In this document: in pieces, positions 8,897-16,147 of the stretch
How positions within the stretch are numbered: the stretch's first letter is position 1
Layout: each line of letters starts with the position of its first letter
NCBI GenBank assembly: GCA_035524315.1
Contig: DATKPD010000078.1
Span: forward strand, 1-64,000
Direction: 5' to 3'
DNA length: 64,000 nt
Source: BOG-938 sp035524315
GTDB taxonomy: Bacteria > Pseudomonadota > Alphaproteobacteria > Caulobacterales > Caulobacteraceae
Translations under genes and position numbers: made by a program
Notes under the pieces: generated by a model
What the model was told of the DNA's origin: nothing
Seen by the model: the letters and a program-made list of their open reading frames with translations, nothing else
Database searches by the model: none

Positions 8897-9684
8897 GGAC
8901 GGCCGTCCTGACCGGGGCGCCCAGCCGGTGGCGACGTCCACAGCCGCACGCCGGGGCGCAAGGGCTTGGGCTGCTTCACGAGCGCGCGCTCGGAGCCAGC
9001 GAAGGGCGCCCCCTCACCGCGAACCTCGACGGCCAGGGCGCCGCGATCCCAATGAACCGCTTCGATAGTGGCGCCTGGCATCTTGGCCGACGAGGCCCAG
9101 GCCAGATCGCTCAAGACCGACGTCAGGCTTCGGCCGCGAACGCCCTCGGCGTCGAGAAGACGCGCCTGCGCGTTCGCGCGGGCTCGGCCCTGGGCCGCGT
9201 GGGCATCGACCGCAGCCATGCGTTCAACGACGGCCAGGCGATCGGCGACCTCGGCCCTCAGGCTTAGCGCCGATGTCACGGCCCCGCCCGCCAGGAACGC
9301 GAGGACGGCGGTCGCGACCGCCGCGGCGCCCAGCCGTAGCGCCCGGCGATTGCGCGCCTTGGCTGACAGGAAGCGCACCTGGAGCGTGCGGCCGCCGACC
9401 TCGACCTTGGCCTGAAACGCCGCGCCCGCTTCCTCGGCGCGGACATAGCAGGCCGCATATCGGGCGGCGTGACCCGGCCGCCAGCCGTCCAGCCGGAACA
9501 GGCGGTAGAACACGTCGTTCAGCGGCAAGGGCGCGCCGGCTTGGGCTTCCAGCCGGGCCACCCGCGCCTGATCCCAAGGCGCCCCTGGCGGAACCGACAA
9601 GGTGCGCACAAACACGGTCGGCGGCTGGGGTTCGGGATCGGCCTCGACCACCTCGGCGAAATAGAGACGAAGCGGCGCGGTCAT
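8893..9684 (-). CDS. gspL: Type II secretion platform protein GspL
   Basis: A 263-residue protein with a cytoplasmic N-terminal part (about 1-105), one membrane helix (about 116-140, RLGAAAVATAVLAFLAGG) and a periplasmic domain (about 160-250), the order expected for GspL, which recruits GspE to the membrane. It is shorter than enterobacterial GspL (around 400 residues) because the cytoplasmic actin-like part is reduced. It overlaps gspJ and gspM by four bases each (ATGA). The assignment rests on topology and position between gspJ and gspM more than on strong sequence motifs. Confidence 0.7.
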   Translation of the reverse strand: MTAPLRLYFAEVVEADPEPQPPTVFVRTLSVPPGAPWDQARVARLEAQAGAPLPLNDVFYRLFRLDGWRPGHAARYAACYVRAEEAGAAFQAKVEVGGRTLQVRFLSAKARNRRALRLGAAAVATAVLAFLAGGAVTSALSLRAEVADRLAVVERMAAVDAHAAQGRARANAQARLLDAEGVRGRSLTSVLSDLAWASSAKMPGATIEAVHWDRGALAVEVRGEGAPFAGSERALVKQPKPLRPGVRLWTSPPAGRPGQDGRP

Positions 9685-10280
9685 GGCCTATGGCCTTGGC
9701 AGGAGCCGGCGGCCGCACCGACAGGGCAATCGGGCGTCTGCTCGAGCCAAACACGGACGCTGGCCAGGGGCGTGTCCTCGCCGTCGGCGGAGGTCCCAAT
9801 CAAGCTGATCGTGCGAAGCGTCTGTGACGCACCCGGCGCGGGCGACGCGGACGAGGGCGCGGCGGGCCACACTGGGCCGAAAGTGCGCGTCCCGGCATAG
9901 GCGAAGTGGGCCGACTGCACGCCCTGCAGAACGAGCGCGTGGTGGGATCCATCCGGTTCTTCAAGGTCCAGAATAACCTTGTCCTCCTGTGACGAAAGCG
10001 CTGCACTGCACGGGTCCTGCTTTCCGCACGCGACGCGAAAGCCCGACGCCGCGCCTTGGAACAGGTCCGATCGCTCCGAGGGGAACGGCCCCCGACCCTC
10101 GATAAGCTGCTCGAGGCCAAAGCCGACGCGGTCCAGTGTGCGACCCGACGCCATGGCCTGGTACGTCTGTCCTTGCAGGCGGCTCGTCACGCGCATGCCT
10201 TCGGTCAGGCCGCCGATAGCCAGTCCGACGACCGCCAGCGCCACGAGCATTTCGGCAAGGGTATAGCCCTCGTCTATCAT
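9681..10280 (-). CDS. gspJ: Type II secretion minor pseudopilin GspJ
   Basis: A 199-residue protein using the ATG at 10280, which overlaps the gspI stop as ATGA; an in-frame ATG 24 bases upstream is less likely. A very short leader (MIDEG) precedes the cleavage site before Tyr6, with Glu at +5 (YTLAEMLVALAVVGLAIGG). The globular domain carries two cysteines (in ACGKQDPCS) that may form a small disulfide loop. Late residues include another Cys pair. GspJ is a tip pseudopilin acting with GspI and GspK. Confidence 0.82.
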   Translation of the reverse strand: MIDEGYTLAEMLVALAVVGLAIGGLTEGMRVTSRLQGQTYQAMASGRTLDRVGFGLEQLIEGRGPFPSERSDLFQGAASGFRVACGKQDPCSAALSSQEDKVILDLEEPDGSHHALVLQGVQSAHFAYAGTRTFGPVWPAAPSSASPAPGASQTLRTISLIGTSADGEDTPLASVRVWLEQTPDCPVGAAAGSCQGHRP

Positions 10281-10702
10281 GGAGTTGCCGGGGGCGGCGC
10301 ACAAATTTCCGTGGTCGCGAGCCTATAGCGGCGCCCGCTCGAAAGGCTGGCGAGCTGTGCGGTCAAGCTGCAAATTTGCGCGCCGGAAAGGCTGCCGGGG
10401 CCGGTGGCGCGTGTGTCCAGCCGCCAGTCGAAGCCGCCCGCGCGTCCGCTCCGCAGCCCCTCGACGGGGGATGCGGTGTCGAGAAGGTATTGCATTTCCA
10501 CGCGCGCGCGACGGGCTTCGGCCCCGGCCAGCGACGCGCCCCGCGCCTCCTGGATCGCCGCCAGCGACAAGATGATCGTGGATGAAAGAATGGCGAGGGC
10601 AATCATGGCGTCGATCGCAGCGAATCCGTCATTTCCTGTTGTGGCGAGGCGGTTCGTCGACAATGACGACCGCCCTGCCCAACCTGAGCTATGGTTGGTC
10701 AT
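10277..10702 (-). CDS. gspI: Type II secretion minor pseudopilin, GspI-type
   Basis: First gene of the secretion operon. The frame is open to 10816, but the ATG at 10702 (MTNHSSGW), preceded by GGGA, gives a plausible 26-residue leader ending in Gly26. The mature end is FAAIDAMIALAIL, where the conserved +5 residue is Asp instead of Glu. MIALAIL followed by small residues is typical of GspI. The domain is short (about 141 residues in all) and carries two cysteines near the end. No gspH was found in the operon, so this subunit may cover that role. The start is uncertain. Confidence 0.7.
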   Translation of the reverse strand: MTNHSSGWAGRSSLSTNRLATTGNDGFAAIDAMIALAILSSTIILSLAAIQEARGASLAGAEARRARVEMQYLLDTASPVEGLRSGRAGGFDWRLDTRATGPGSLSGAQICSLTAQLASLSSGRRYRLATTEICAPPPATP

Positions 10703-10892
10703 GTCGATCCCGTATGCGCGAATTGCGACAACCGCGCGGTCGCCCCCGTCCAACACTATCAGGCGGGCCAAAGGCCACAAAGCATCCGTCGGACGCCATG
10801 GTGTCGCGCCCGGCAAAAGCCCAGCGCACGACGTGCAGTGGCTCGCAAGGGGCGCCTAACGGTGCTTAAGTCTGGCGGGGAGGAGTCGCCAG

Positions 10893-11531
10893 ATGCATAA
10901 AACCATGTTCGCGTTCGTCGCTGCTGCGGCGGCGGCCAGTTCGACCGTCGCCTTTGCGCAGTCCGACAAGCCGCGCGCCGCCACCTACATCACCAAGGAA
11001 GAGATCGACACCGTCAACAGCACGCCGGGAACCGACCGTAACATCCGGGTTGTGGATATCGGGACCGAACACCTGGCCATCGGCGTGATCCATCGCGGCC
11101 CGTCGGCCTCTCCGGACAGGCCTCGGGGCGGCGGCCTGCAGCGCTTGGCCAACGAACCGCCGTGCGGGGTCGCAGAGGCGAACCCCGCCCCCACGGACGC
11201 GGCCAATGGATTGACGCATGAGAAGCAGACCGAGGGCTATTACATCATTTCCGGCGGGGGCGTGCTGGTCACCGGCGGGCATCTGGTGAACGGCCGTCAG
11301 GACTCGCCGGACTCGCCGTTGGTCACCACCCTCAACGGCCCGACCTGCCACGGCGCGATCGGAGGACCGGATGTGGTCAAGCGCCAGGTCAAGGCCGGCG
11401 ACGTCATCATCATCCCGCCGGGCGTGCCGCATGGCTGGGCCGAGGTGCCCGACCATGTCGATTATCTCAGCTTCCGACCGTCCGGCGACCTGTTCACCGC
11501 GGGCTATGTGAACCCTGCCCTCAAGAAATAA
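10893..11531 (+). CDS. Exported cupin-domain protein
   Basis: A 212-residue protein with a Sec signal peptide (about 1-22, AFA-Q). A single cupin fold is indicated by the metal-binding type motif around His109-Glu114 (GLTHEKQTEGYYIISGGG) and PPGVPHGW (about 175-182). A GGGAGGAG ribosome site precedes the ATG. It is divergent from the secretion operon and 62 bases ahead of the sugar dehydrogenase gene on the same strand, so the two are probably co-transcribed. Substrate unknown. Exported cupins of this type may be isomerases, dioxygenases or sensors, and nothing visible separates these options. Confidence 0.8.
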   Translation: MHKTMFAFVAAAAAASSTVAFAQSDKPRAATYITKEEIDTVNSTPGTDRNIRVVDIGTEHLAIGVIHRGPSASPDRPRGGGLQRLANEPPCGVAEANPAPTDAANGLTHEKQTEGYYIISGGGVLVTGGHLVNGRQDSPDSPLVTTLNGPTCHGAIGGPDVVKRQVKAGDVIIIPPGVPHGWAEVPDHVDYLSFRPSGDLFTAGYVNPALKK

Positions 11532-11554
11532 GCCGACTGCGGCAAATCGTCGGC
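11532..11554. terminator. Candidate hairpin after the cupin gene
   Basis: Directly after the stop codon, GCCGAC (11532-11537) pairs with GTCGGC (11549-11554) around an 11-base loop. A further GCCGAC copy at about 11573 could compete for pairing. There is no U-tract, so attenuation or mRNA end protection is as likely as termination. Confidence 0.25.
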
Positions 11555-11593
11555 GCTTCGCAGATCAACGCCGACGGCCCAAGGAGACTATGG

Positions 11594-12850
11594 ATGAACC
11601 TCACGTGCAAACGATGGGCATTGCTAGGCGCGGCGGGCTTGCTATCGGCGCCCGCCGTGGCCACGGCCCAGGCGCCTGCGGGCGTGCCGCCCATCCTCAA
11701 GCACACGGTCGAGGGCCAGCCGGTCGATAGCCGTCCGCCCGAGATGGCGGGCGACTACCCGGTCTTCCCCGGCCAGACACGCGCGCCGTACCACAAGACC
11801 ACCGCCGTCAAGGTCACGGTGCTGGCCTCGGGGCTGGATTGGCCCTGGTCGGTGGCGCCCCTGCCGGGCGGCCGCTTCCTGATCACCGAGAAACCCGGGG
11901 GGTTCGTCATTCTCGACAAGGACGGGGCGCCGCAGCACACCATCACCGCCAACGTGCCGCGGCTCTACGCCATCGGACAGTCGGGCCTGCTTGACGTTGT
12001 GCTTGACCCCGCCTTCACCCGCAACCACCGGATTTTCTTCACCTACATGGCTGTCGTGGACGCGGACAACACGGCCATTTCGGTGGCGCGCGCCACCCTG
12101 GACGCCGACAAGGGCGAACTGACGGATGTGCGCACCATCTTCCAGACCGCGCCCTACACCATCAAGGTGGTGACCAACGCCGGCTCGCGCATCGCCATCG
12201 ATCCCAAGGACGGCACACTGTTCGTCACCGTCGGCGACCGTGACCGCGGCGTGCCCGTGCCAATGCAGGCCCAGCAACTCGACACCTATCTGGGCAAGGT
12301 GATCCACATCTCCGCGGATGGACAACCCGCCCCTGACAACCCGGGCCTGGGCCTTCCCGACACTTGGAGCCTCGGCCATCGCTCGCCGGAAGGCCTGGCC
12401 TTCGCGCCTGACGGCCGGCTTTGGGAGATCGAGCACGGTCCGCGCGGCGGCGACGAGCTGAACCTGATCCAGAAGGGCAAGAACTACGGCTGGCCGGTGA
12501 TCACACACGGCATCGACTACTCGGGCGCCAAGATCGGCGAGGGCATCGTCGAGAAGCCCGGCTTGGAGCAGCCGCGCTACTACTGGGACCCGGTGTTCGC
12601 CCCCTCCGGCATGGCCTTCTATAAGGGGGCTCTTTTCCCCCAATGGCGCCGCAGCGTGCTGATCGGCGGCTTGCGCAGCCAGGTGCTCATCCGCCTGGAA
12701 TTGGGCAAGGACGACAAGGTCGTGAACGAAGAGGCGCTGCTGACCGAGGTCGACAAACGCATCCGCGACGTGCGCGTCTTCCCCGACGGCGCGGTCTATG
12801 TGCTGACCGACGGCGCCCAGGGCCAGTTGCTCAAGCTCACGCCGAACTAG
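11594..12850 (+). CDS. Exported PQQ-dependent aldose sugar dehydrogenase (YliI/Asd-like)
   Basis: A 418-residue beta-propeller of the glucose/sorbosone dehydrogenase family, which oxidises aldose sugars in the periplasm with PQQ as cofactor. A signal peptide (about 1-24, ATAQA) precedes family motifs in order: GLDWPWSVAPLPGGRFLITE, GQSGLLDVVLDPAF, GSRIAIDPKDGTLFVTVGDR, GHRSPEGLAFAPDGRLWEIEHGPRGGDELN and KNYGWPVITHG. Length is normal. No PQQ biosynthesis genes lie in the window, so the cofactor must come from elsewhere. The last four bases overlap the convergent monooxygenase gene. True substrate unknown. Confidence 0.88.
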   Translation: MNLTCKRWALLGAAGLLSAPAVATAQAPAGVPPILKHTVEGQPVDSRPPEMAGDYPVFPGQTRAPYHKTTAVKVTVLASGLDWPWSVAPLPGGRFLITEKPGGFVILDKDGAPQHTITANVPRLYAIGQSGLLDVVLDPAFTRNHRIFFTYMAVVDADNTAISVARATLDADKGELTDVRTIFQTAPYTIKVVTNAGSRIAIDPKDGTLFVTVGDRDRGVPVPMQAQQLDTYLGKVIHISADGQPAPDNPGLGLPDTWSLGHRSPEGLAFAPDGRLWEIEHGPRGGDELNLIQKGKNYGWPVITHGIDYSGAKIGEGIVEKPGLEQPRYYWDPVFAPSGMAFYKGALFPQWRRSVLIGGLRSQVLIRLELGKDDKVVNEEALLTEVDKRIRDVRVFPDGAVYVLTDGAQGQLLKLTPN

Positions 12851-13242
12851 CTGACTTCGCCCACGCGATTGACCACGTCGTGGAACAGGGCCGCGAACAG
12901 CGGCCAGTTAGCCTTGTGATCGTCGGAAGCGACCCAGGCGTGCCGCTTGGTCTCGTTCTCGTAGGTCAACTGGTAGCGATAGGCGATGCCGGGGGCCGGC
13001 GGGGCCCCGCCGACCGGTTTCATCTTGAGCAGCTTCAGATCGATGTAGCCGTCGTGCCGTTCGGCGATGGGCTTCAGCTTGCTGTGGAAAAAATCGAGCA
13101 TGGCCTGCTCGTTGGCCGGGTCCACCACGAAGTCGGTATAGAGCACCGAGCTTTTCTCGGGCTCAGCCGGGCGAGCGGCCCCGCCGCCGAGGGCGCCGAG
13201 CGCCACGCCCATCACGGTGGCCATCCAGGATCGTCTGTTCAT
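12847..13242 (-). CDS. Exported ABM-fold (antibiotic biosynthesis monooxygenase-like) protein
   Basis: A 131-residue protein with a twin-arginine-like leader (MNRRSWMATVMGVALGALGGG) followed by one ferredoxin-like ABM domain (about 33-128): YTDFVVDPANEQAMLDFF, a middle HDGYIDLKLL strand and a C-terminal FAALFHDVVN helix. ABM proteins are small cofactor-independent oxygenases or haem/quinone-handling proteins, usually cytoplasmic, so export is notable. An AGAGGAG ribosome site precedes the ATG. It is the last gene of a minus-strand group (cytochrome-HhH, propeller, cupin, ABM), 28 bases after the cupin gene. Confidence 0.78.
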   Translation of the reverse strand: MNRRSWMATVMGVALGALGGGAARPAEPEKSSVLYTDFVVDPANEQAMLDFFHSKLKPIAERHDGYIDLKLLKMKPVGGAPPAPGIAYRYQLTYENETKRHAWVASDDHKANWPLFAALFHDVVNRVGEVS

Positions 13243-13270
13243 TGCTTCTCCTCTGCGATCGCCGCCTTGA

Positions 13271-14197
13271 TTAGCGCGGCGGCTGGTCCATCAAGGCTTC
13301 CTTGGTCGCCGCGTCCCGGGCCACGCCGAACGCGACCAGCTCAAGGCCGTCCGGTCCGCCCGTCAGCGCCTTGGTCTCTCCCACATCCACCGCCACCGCG
13401 TCGCCGGCTTTCAGCGGGGCGGTCTCGCCGTTGAGGGCGATCGAGCCTTCGCCCGACAATACATAATAGACCTCGCTCATGGCCGGCAGGGTCGAAGGCC
13501 CGGTCCTGGCGCCCTGCGTGATGATCATGTGATCGACGTAAGACCAGTTCGACAGAAACACCGCCGGGGGCACGGCGCGGCGATAGAGCACTTCGCCCTC
13601 GCCGCCGTCCCTGTTCTGCACGGGCCGCAGCAGCGCGCGGTCCAGGCGGGCGTAAATGAACTGCGGAATCTTGTCCAAGGCCGCGTCGGTGTGCGGATCG
13701 CCCAGGTTCACCGCCTCGTTCACCTTCGCCAGGCCCACGCCGAAGTTCAGCCATTGCACCGGCGTATCGCCGGGATTGTAGAGCGCATGGGCGTTACCCG
13801 CGCGGTCAGGCACGCCGACGGGGCCCTTCAGAACCGAGGTGCGGCCATTGACGGTGAACTGGGCCTGGCCGTCGAGGATGAAGAACATCTCCTCGGTCCG
13901 GTTGTGCATATGCTGCCCGATGCTGCTGCGGGCGTTGAGCTGGCCGCGATGCAGGAACAGGAAGTTGGTGCTGAGGGCTTCGGCGGGAAGCAGCACTTCC
14001 ATGCTCAAGGTCCCCGCCCCCTCATGCGCGCTTTCGGCGACGTGATACTTGGACGGATCGAGATGGGCGATGCGCGCGGCCAAGGGCTTGGCGTCGGCGG
14101 CCAGGGCCGGGCCGCAACACGCAACCAGGCTGGCCGCCAGGACCAGCGCACGCCGCGTCTGACCAAGCATGAGAACGGCGGAGGTTGCGAGCCGCAT
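13271..14197 (-). CDS. Exported bicupin protein
   Basis: A 308-residue protein. The ATG at 14197 shares one base with the upstream stop (TAATG), so it is translationally coupled to the propeller gene; a longer open frame upstream is only an overlap. After a signal peptide (to about 33, ALAAD) there are two cupin halves. The first (about 80-150) has GQHMHNRTEEMFFILDG, a metal-site-like His/Glu pattern. The second (about 225-300) has SEVYYVLSGEGSIALNGET and KAGDAVAVDVGET, with fewer metal ligands. This resembles quercetinase/germin-like bicupins, but no substrate can be named. Confidence 0.8.
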   Translation of the reverse strand: MRLATSAVLMLGQTRRALVLAASLVACCGPALAADAKPLAARIAHLDPSKYHVAESAHEGAGTLSMEVLLPAEALSTNFLFLHRGQLNARSSIGQHMHNRTEEMFFILDGQAQFTVNGRTSVLKGPVGVPDRAGNAHALYNPGDTPVQWLNFGVGLAKVNEAVNLGDPHTDAALDKIPQFIYARLDRALLRPVQNRDGGEGEVLYRRAVPPAVFLSNWSYVDHMIITQGARTGPSTLPAMSEVYYVLSGEGSIALNGETAPLKAGDAVAVDVGETKALTGGPDGLELVAFGVARDAATKEALMDQPPR

Positions 14198-15507
14198 TAT
14201 CGCACTACCGGACTGGCGGCCTTCTCGCGAGCCATGCGGGCGTCGTAAGCGGCCTGGTCGCCGACGGCGAACTGGCTGGTGGTGTCCAGCAGTTTGCCGT
14301 CCTGCAAGGTCATGTACAGCACCTTCTCCACCGCGTGGATCGGCCGGCCGTACTCGTCCTTGAGTGTGGCGATCACCCGGTGGGCGCGCACGTCGATCAC
14401 GCTGCCGTCGCCCACGAAGGCCAACTTGCCGTCCTTGGTCATGGAGATCCACGACGAGCCCACGTCCTTCTGGATCGGCACAGTCTTGAGCGGATTGTAA
14501 ACCGGATTGCGCCCATCGCCTGGATTGTCCCACACCTGCCACGCGTCGTTGGCCGCGTCGGTCACCCAGATCTCGCTCTCGTCCGGGGTCATGCCGATGC
14601 CGTGGCTAGGCAGGCCGTGGCCGAAGTAGTGACCGTTGGGATTGGCCCACTTGGCCTTCCACATATCCCCCGGCAGCTCGACGCGCTTGATCATCTTGCC
14701 GGTGGCCACGTCGGCGATCTCGAAGCCGTCGAGGTTGTTGACGTTGGCGTAGACCAGACTGCCGTCGTGGTTGATGGTGATCGGGCGCACCGCGTCGGAA
14801 AAGTCGATGTAGCGCAGAACCTTGCGGCTGAGCAGATCGACCACGGCTATGCCCGAGGTGCCTTCCTTGGGGCCCGATAGGCTGGACAGTATGGCCGTCT
14901 TCCCGTCGGCGGTGACGTTGACGTTGTGGGCGCGCGGCGCCTTGGGCGTGTCGATCCGGCCCAGTTGCTTGCCGGTTTCCGCGTCGATCAGATACCACCA
15001 GGCGTTATAGGCCGAGCCCACCAGCAGGGTCTTGCCGCCCGGCAGGGTGTAGGGTCGCTCGCAGCAGCCCGAGGCCGCCGCGCCCCTGCGCTGGATGGTC
15101 ACCGGCGTCTTCTCGCCGTTGAAGGTCCACGCCAGCTGATCGGTCTTCAGGTCGAAGGCCATCATGCTGCCGCCGTCTGTGGTGACGTAGATCTTGTTGG
15201 CCGGGATGCTCGAGGTCATGCCCGAGATCTTCGGCCCGGGCAGTTCACTGGCGGCCAGACCGTAAGGGATGCGCTTGATGAAGCGGTAGTCATGGTCGGC
15301 GTCCAGCACGATCACGCCGGATTGGTCGTCCGCGCCCTCGTCGCCCGGGGTGGCGATGTACAGCAGATGGCGCACCTTGCTTTCGTACGGCGCCACGGCC
15401 TGCGCCGGGCCGCCTGCGGCCCGGGCTTCCTGGGCGCGGACCGAGGCGTGCAGCCCGGCGCAGAACGCGAGGCTCGCCGAGGCCATCAGGATGTGTCGGT
15501 TCTTCAT
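14197..15507 (-). CDS. Exported YVTN-type beta-propeller protein
   Basis: A 436-residue protein with a signal peptide (about 1-25, VRAQ) and repeated propeller blades of the YVTN/cytochrome d1-like kind, for example GGKTLLVGSAYNAWWYLIDAETG, DGKTAILSS..G.AVVDLLSRKV, DGSLVYANVNNLDGFEIADVATGK and DESEIWVTDAANDAWQVWD. A CysCys pair occurs near residue 148. It has no CxxCH of its own. It lies 54 bases after the cytochrome-HhH gene and is fused by TAATG to the bicupin gene, so these probably work together in the periplasm. It may be a cofactor-binding dehydrogenase-like or scaffolding propeller; the function is not known. Confidence 0.78.
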   Translation of the reverse strand: MKNRHILMASASLAFCAGLHASVRAQEARAAGGPAQAVAPYESKVRHLLYIATPGDEGADDQSGVIVLDADHDYRFIKRIPYGLAASELPGPKISGMTSSIPANKIYVTTDGGSMMAFDLKTDQLAWTFNGEKTPVTIQRRGAAASGCCERPYTLPGGKTLLVGSAYNAWWYLIDAETGKQLGRIDTPKAPRAHNVNVTADGKTAILSSLSGPKEGTSGIAVVDLLSRKVLRYIDFSDAVRPITINHDGSLVYANVNNLDGFEIADVATGKMIKRVELPGDMWKAKWANPNGHYFGHGLPSHGIGMTPDESEIWVTDAANDAWQVWDNPGDGRNPVYNPLKTVPIQKDVGSSWISMTKDGKLAFVGDGSVIDVRAHRVIATLKDEYGRPIHAVEKVLYMTLQDGKLLDTTSQFAVGDQAAYDARMAREKAASPVVR

Positions 15508-15561
15508 CGGGGTTCCCTCACTGCTGTGGTTTTCATTGGGCTAGCGTCTGGTCGTGTGCGG

Positions 15562-16089
15562 CTATTGATCGGGCGGCGGGGGTGCGAACCGCAGGCGGGG
15601 GGCGACAGCCTCGACCGCCGCCTTGTCCACGCCCGGCATCGCCTCAAGTTCGTCGATATCCTGGAACGGCCGGTCGATGCGGCGTTGCACCAAACGCACG
15701 GCGGTGGCGTCGTCCACGCCCAGCACGGCGGCGAATTCGTCCTCGTCGGCGTGGTTCACATCGAGCAGGCTCAGGGTCCGGCCGGCGTAGCGGCGGATAT
15801 GCGTCCACTGCTCGGGCGTGGCGTCGGCGCCGTAACGCACCATCTGGTCGAACACGTCGCGCCACTCGGGCCAGGTGCGCGAATGCAGGATCATCGCCGG
15901 AGTGTGGCACCGGGTGCAGGCCGCCTGCATGTAGGGGTAGTCGTCCGGATCGAGCCGGGACGCCTCGGCGTTCAGCGGCGCCATGTCGGCCACGATGTCC
16001 TGCGCGCCCGCCATGCTGACCAGGCCGGCGGCGATGCCGATAGCCGAGGCCAGGACCGTGGGGGCGAGGCGCCCGCGCTCACGCCGCAT
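15562..16089 (-). CDS. Exported cytochrome c-like protein fused to helix-hairpin-helix motifs
   Basis: About 175 residues from the ATG at 16089; an in-frame ATG at 16149 would overlap the start of the divergent gene. A signal peptide (about 7-29, AGAQ) is followed by a haem c site CTRCH (58-62) in a small class I-like domain with a possible Met83 ligand. A C-terminal region (about 107-168) carries two helix-hairpin-helix-like units (VNHADEDEFAAVLGVDDATA and LEAMPGVDKAAVEAV), the type found in ComEA. The C-terminus is Pro-rich. It heads a four-gene minus-strand group with the propeller, bicupin and ABM proteins, so an electron-transfer role for that set is likely. Confidence 0.8.
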   Translation of the reverse strand: MRRERGRLAPTVLASAIGIAAGLVSMAGAQDIVADMAPLNAEASRLDPDDYPYMQAACTRCHTPAMILHSRTWPEWRDVFDQMVRYGADATPEQWTHIRRYAGRTLSLLDVNHADEDEFAAVLGVDDATAVRLVQRRIDRPFQDIDELEAMPGVDKAAVEAVAPRLRFAPPPPDQ

Positions 16090-16147
16090 AGACCGTTCCC
16101 GCCCAGCCTGGATAAGGCGCGCCCGATCCCCTAACGTGGCCGCCGTC

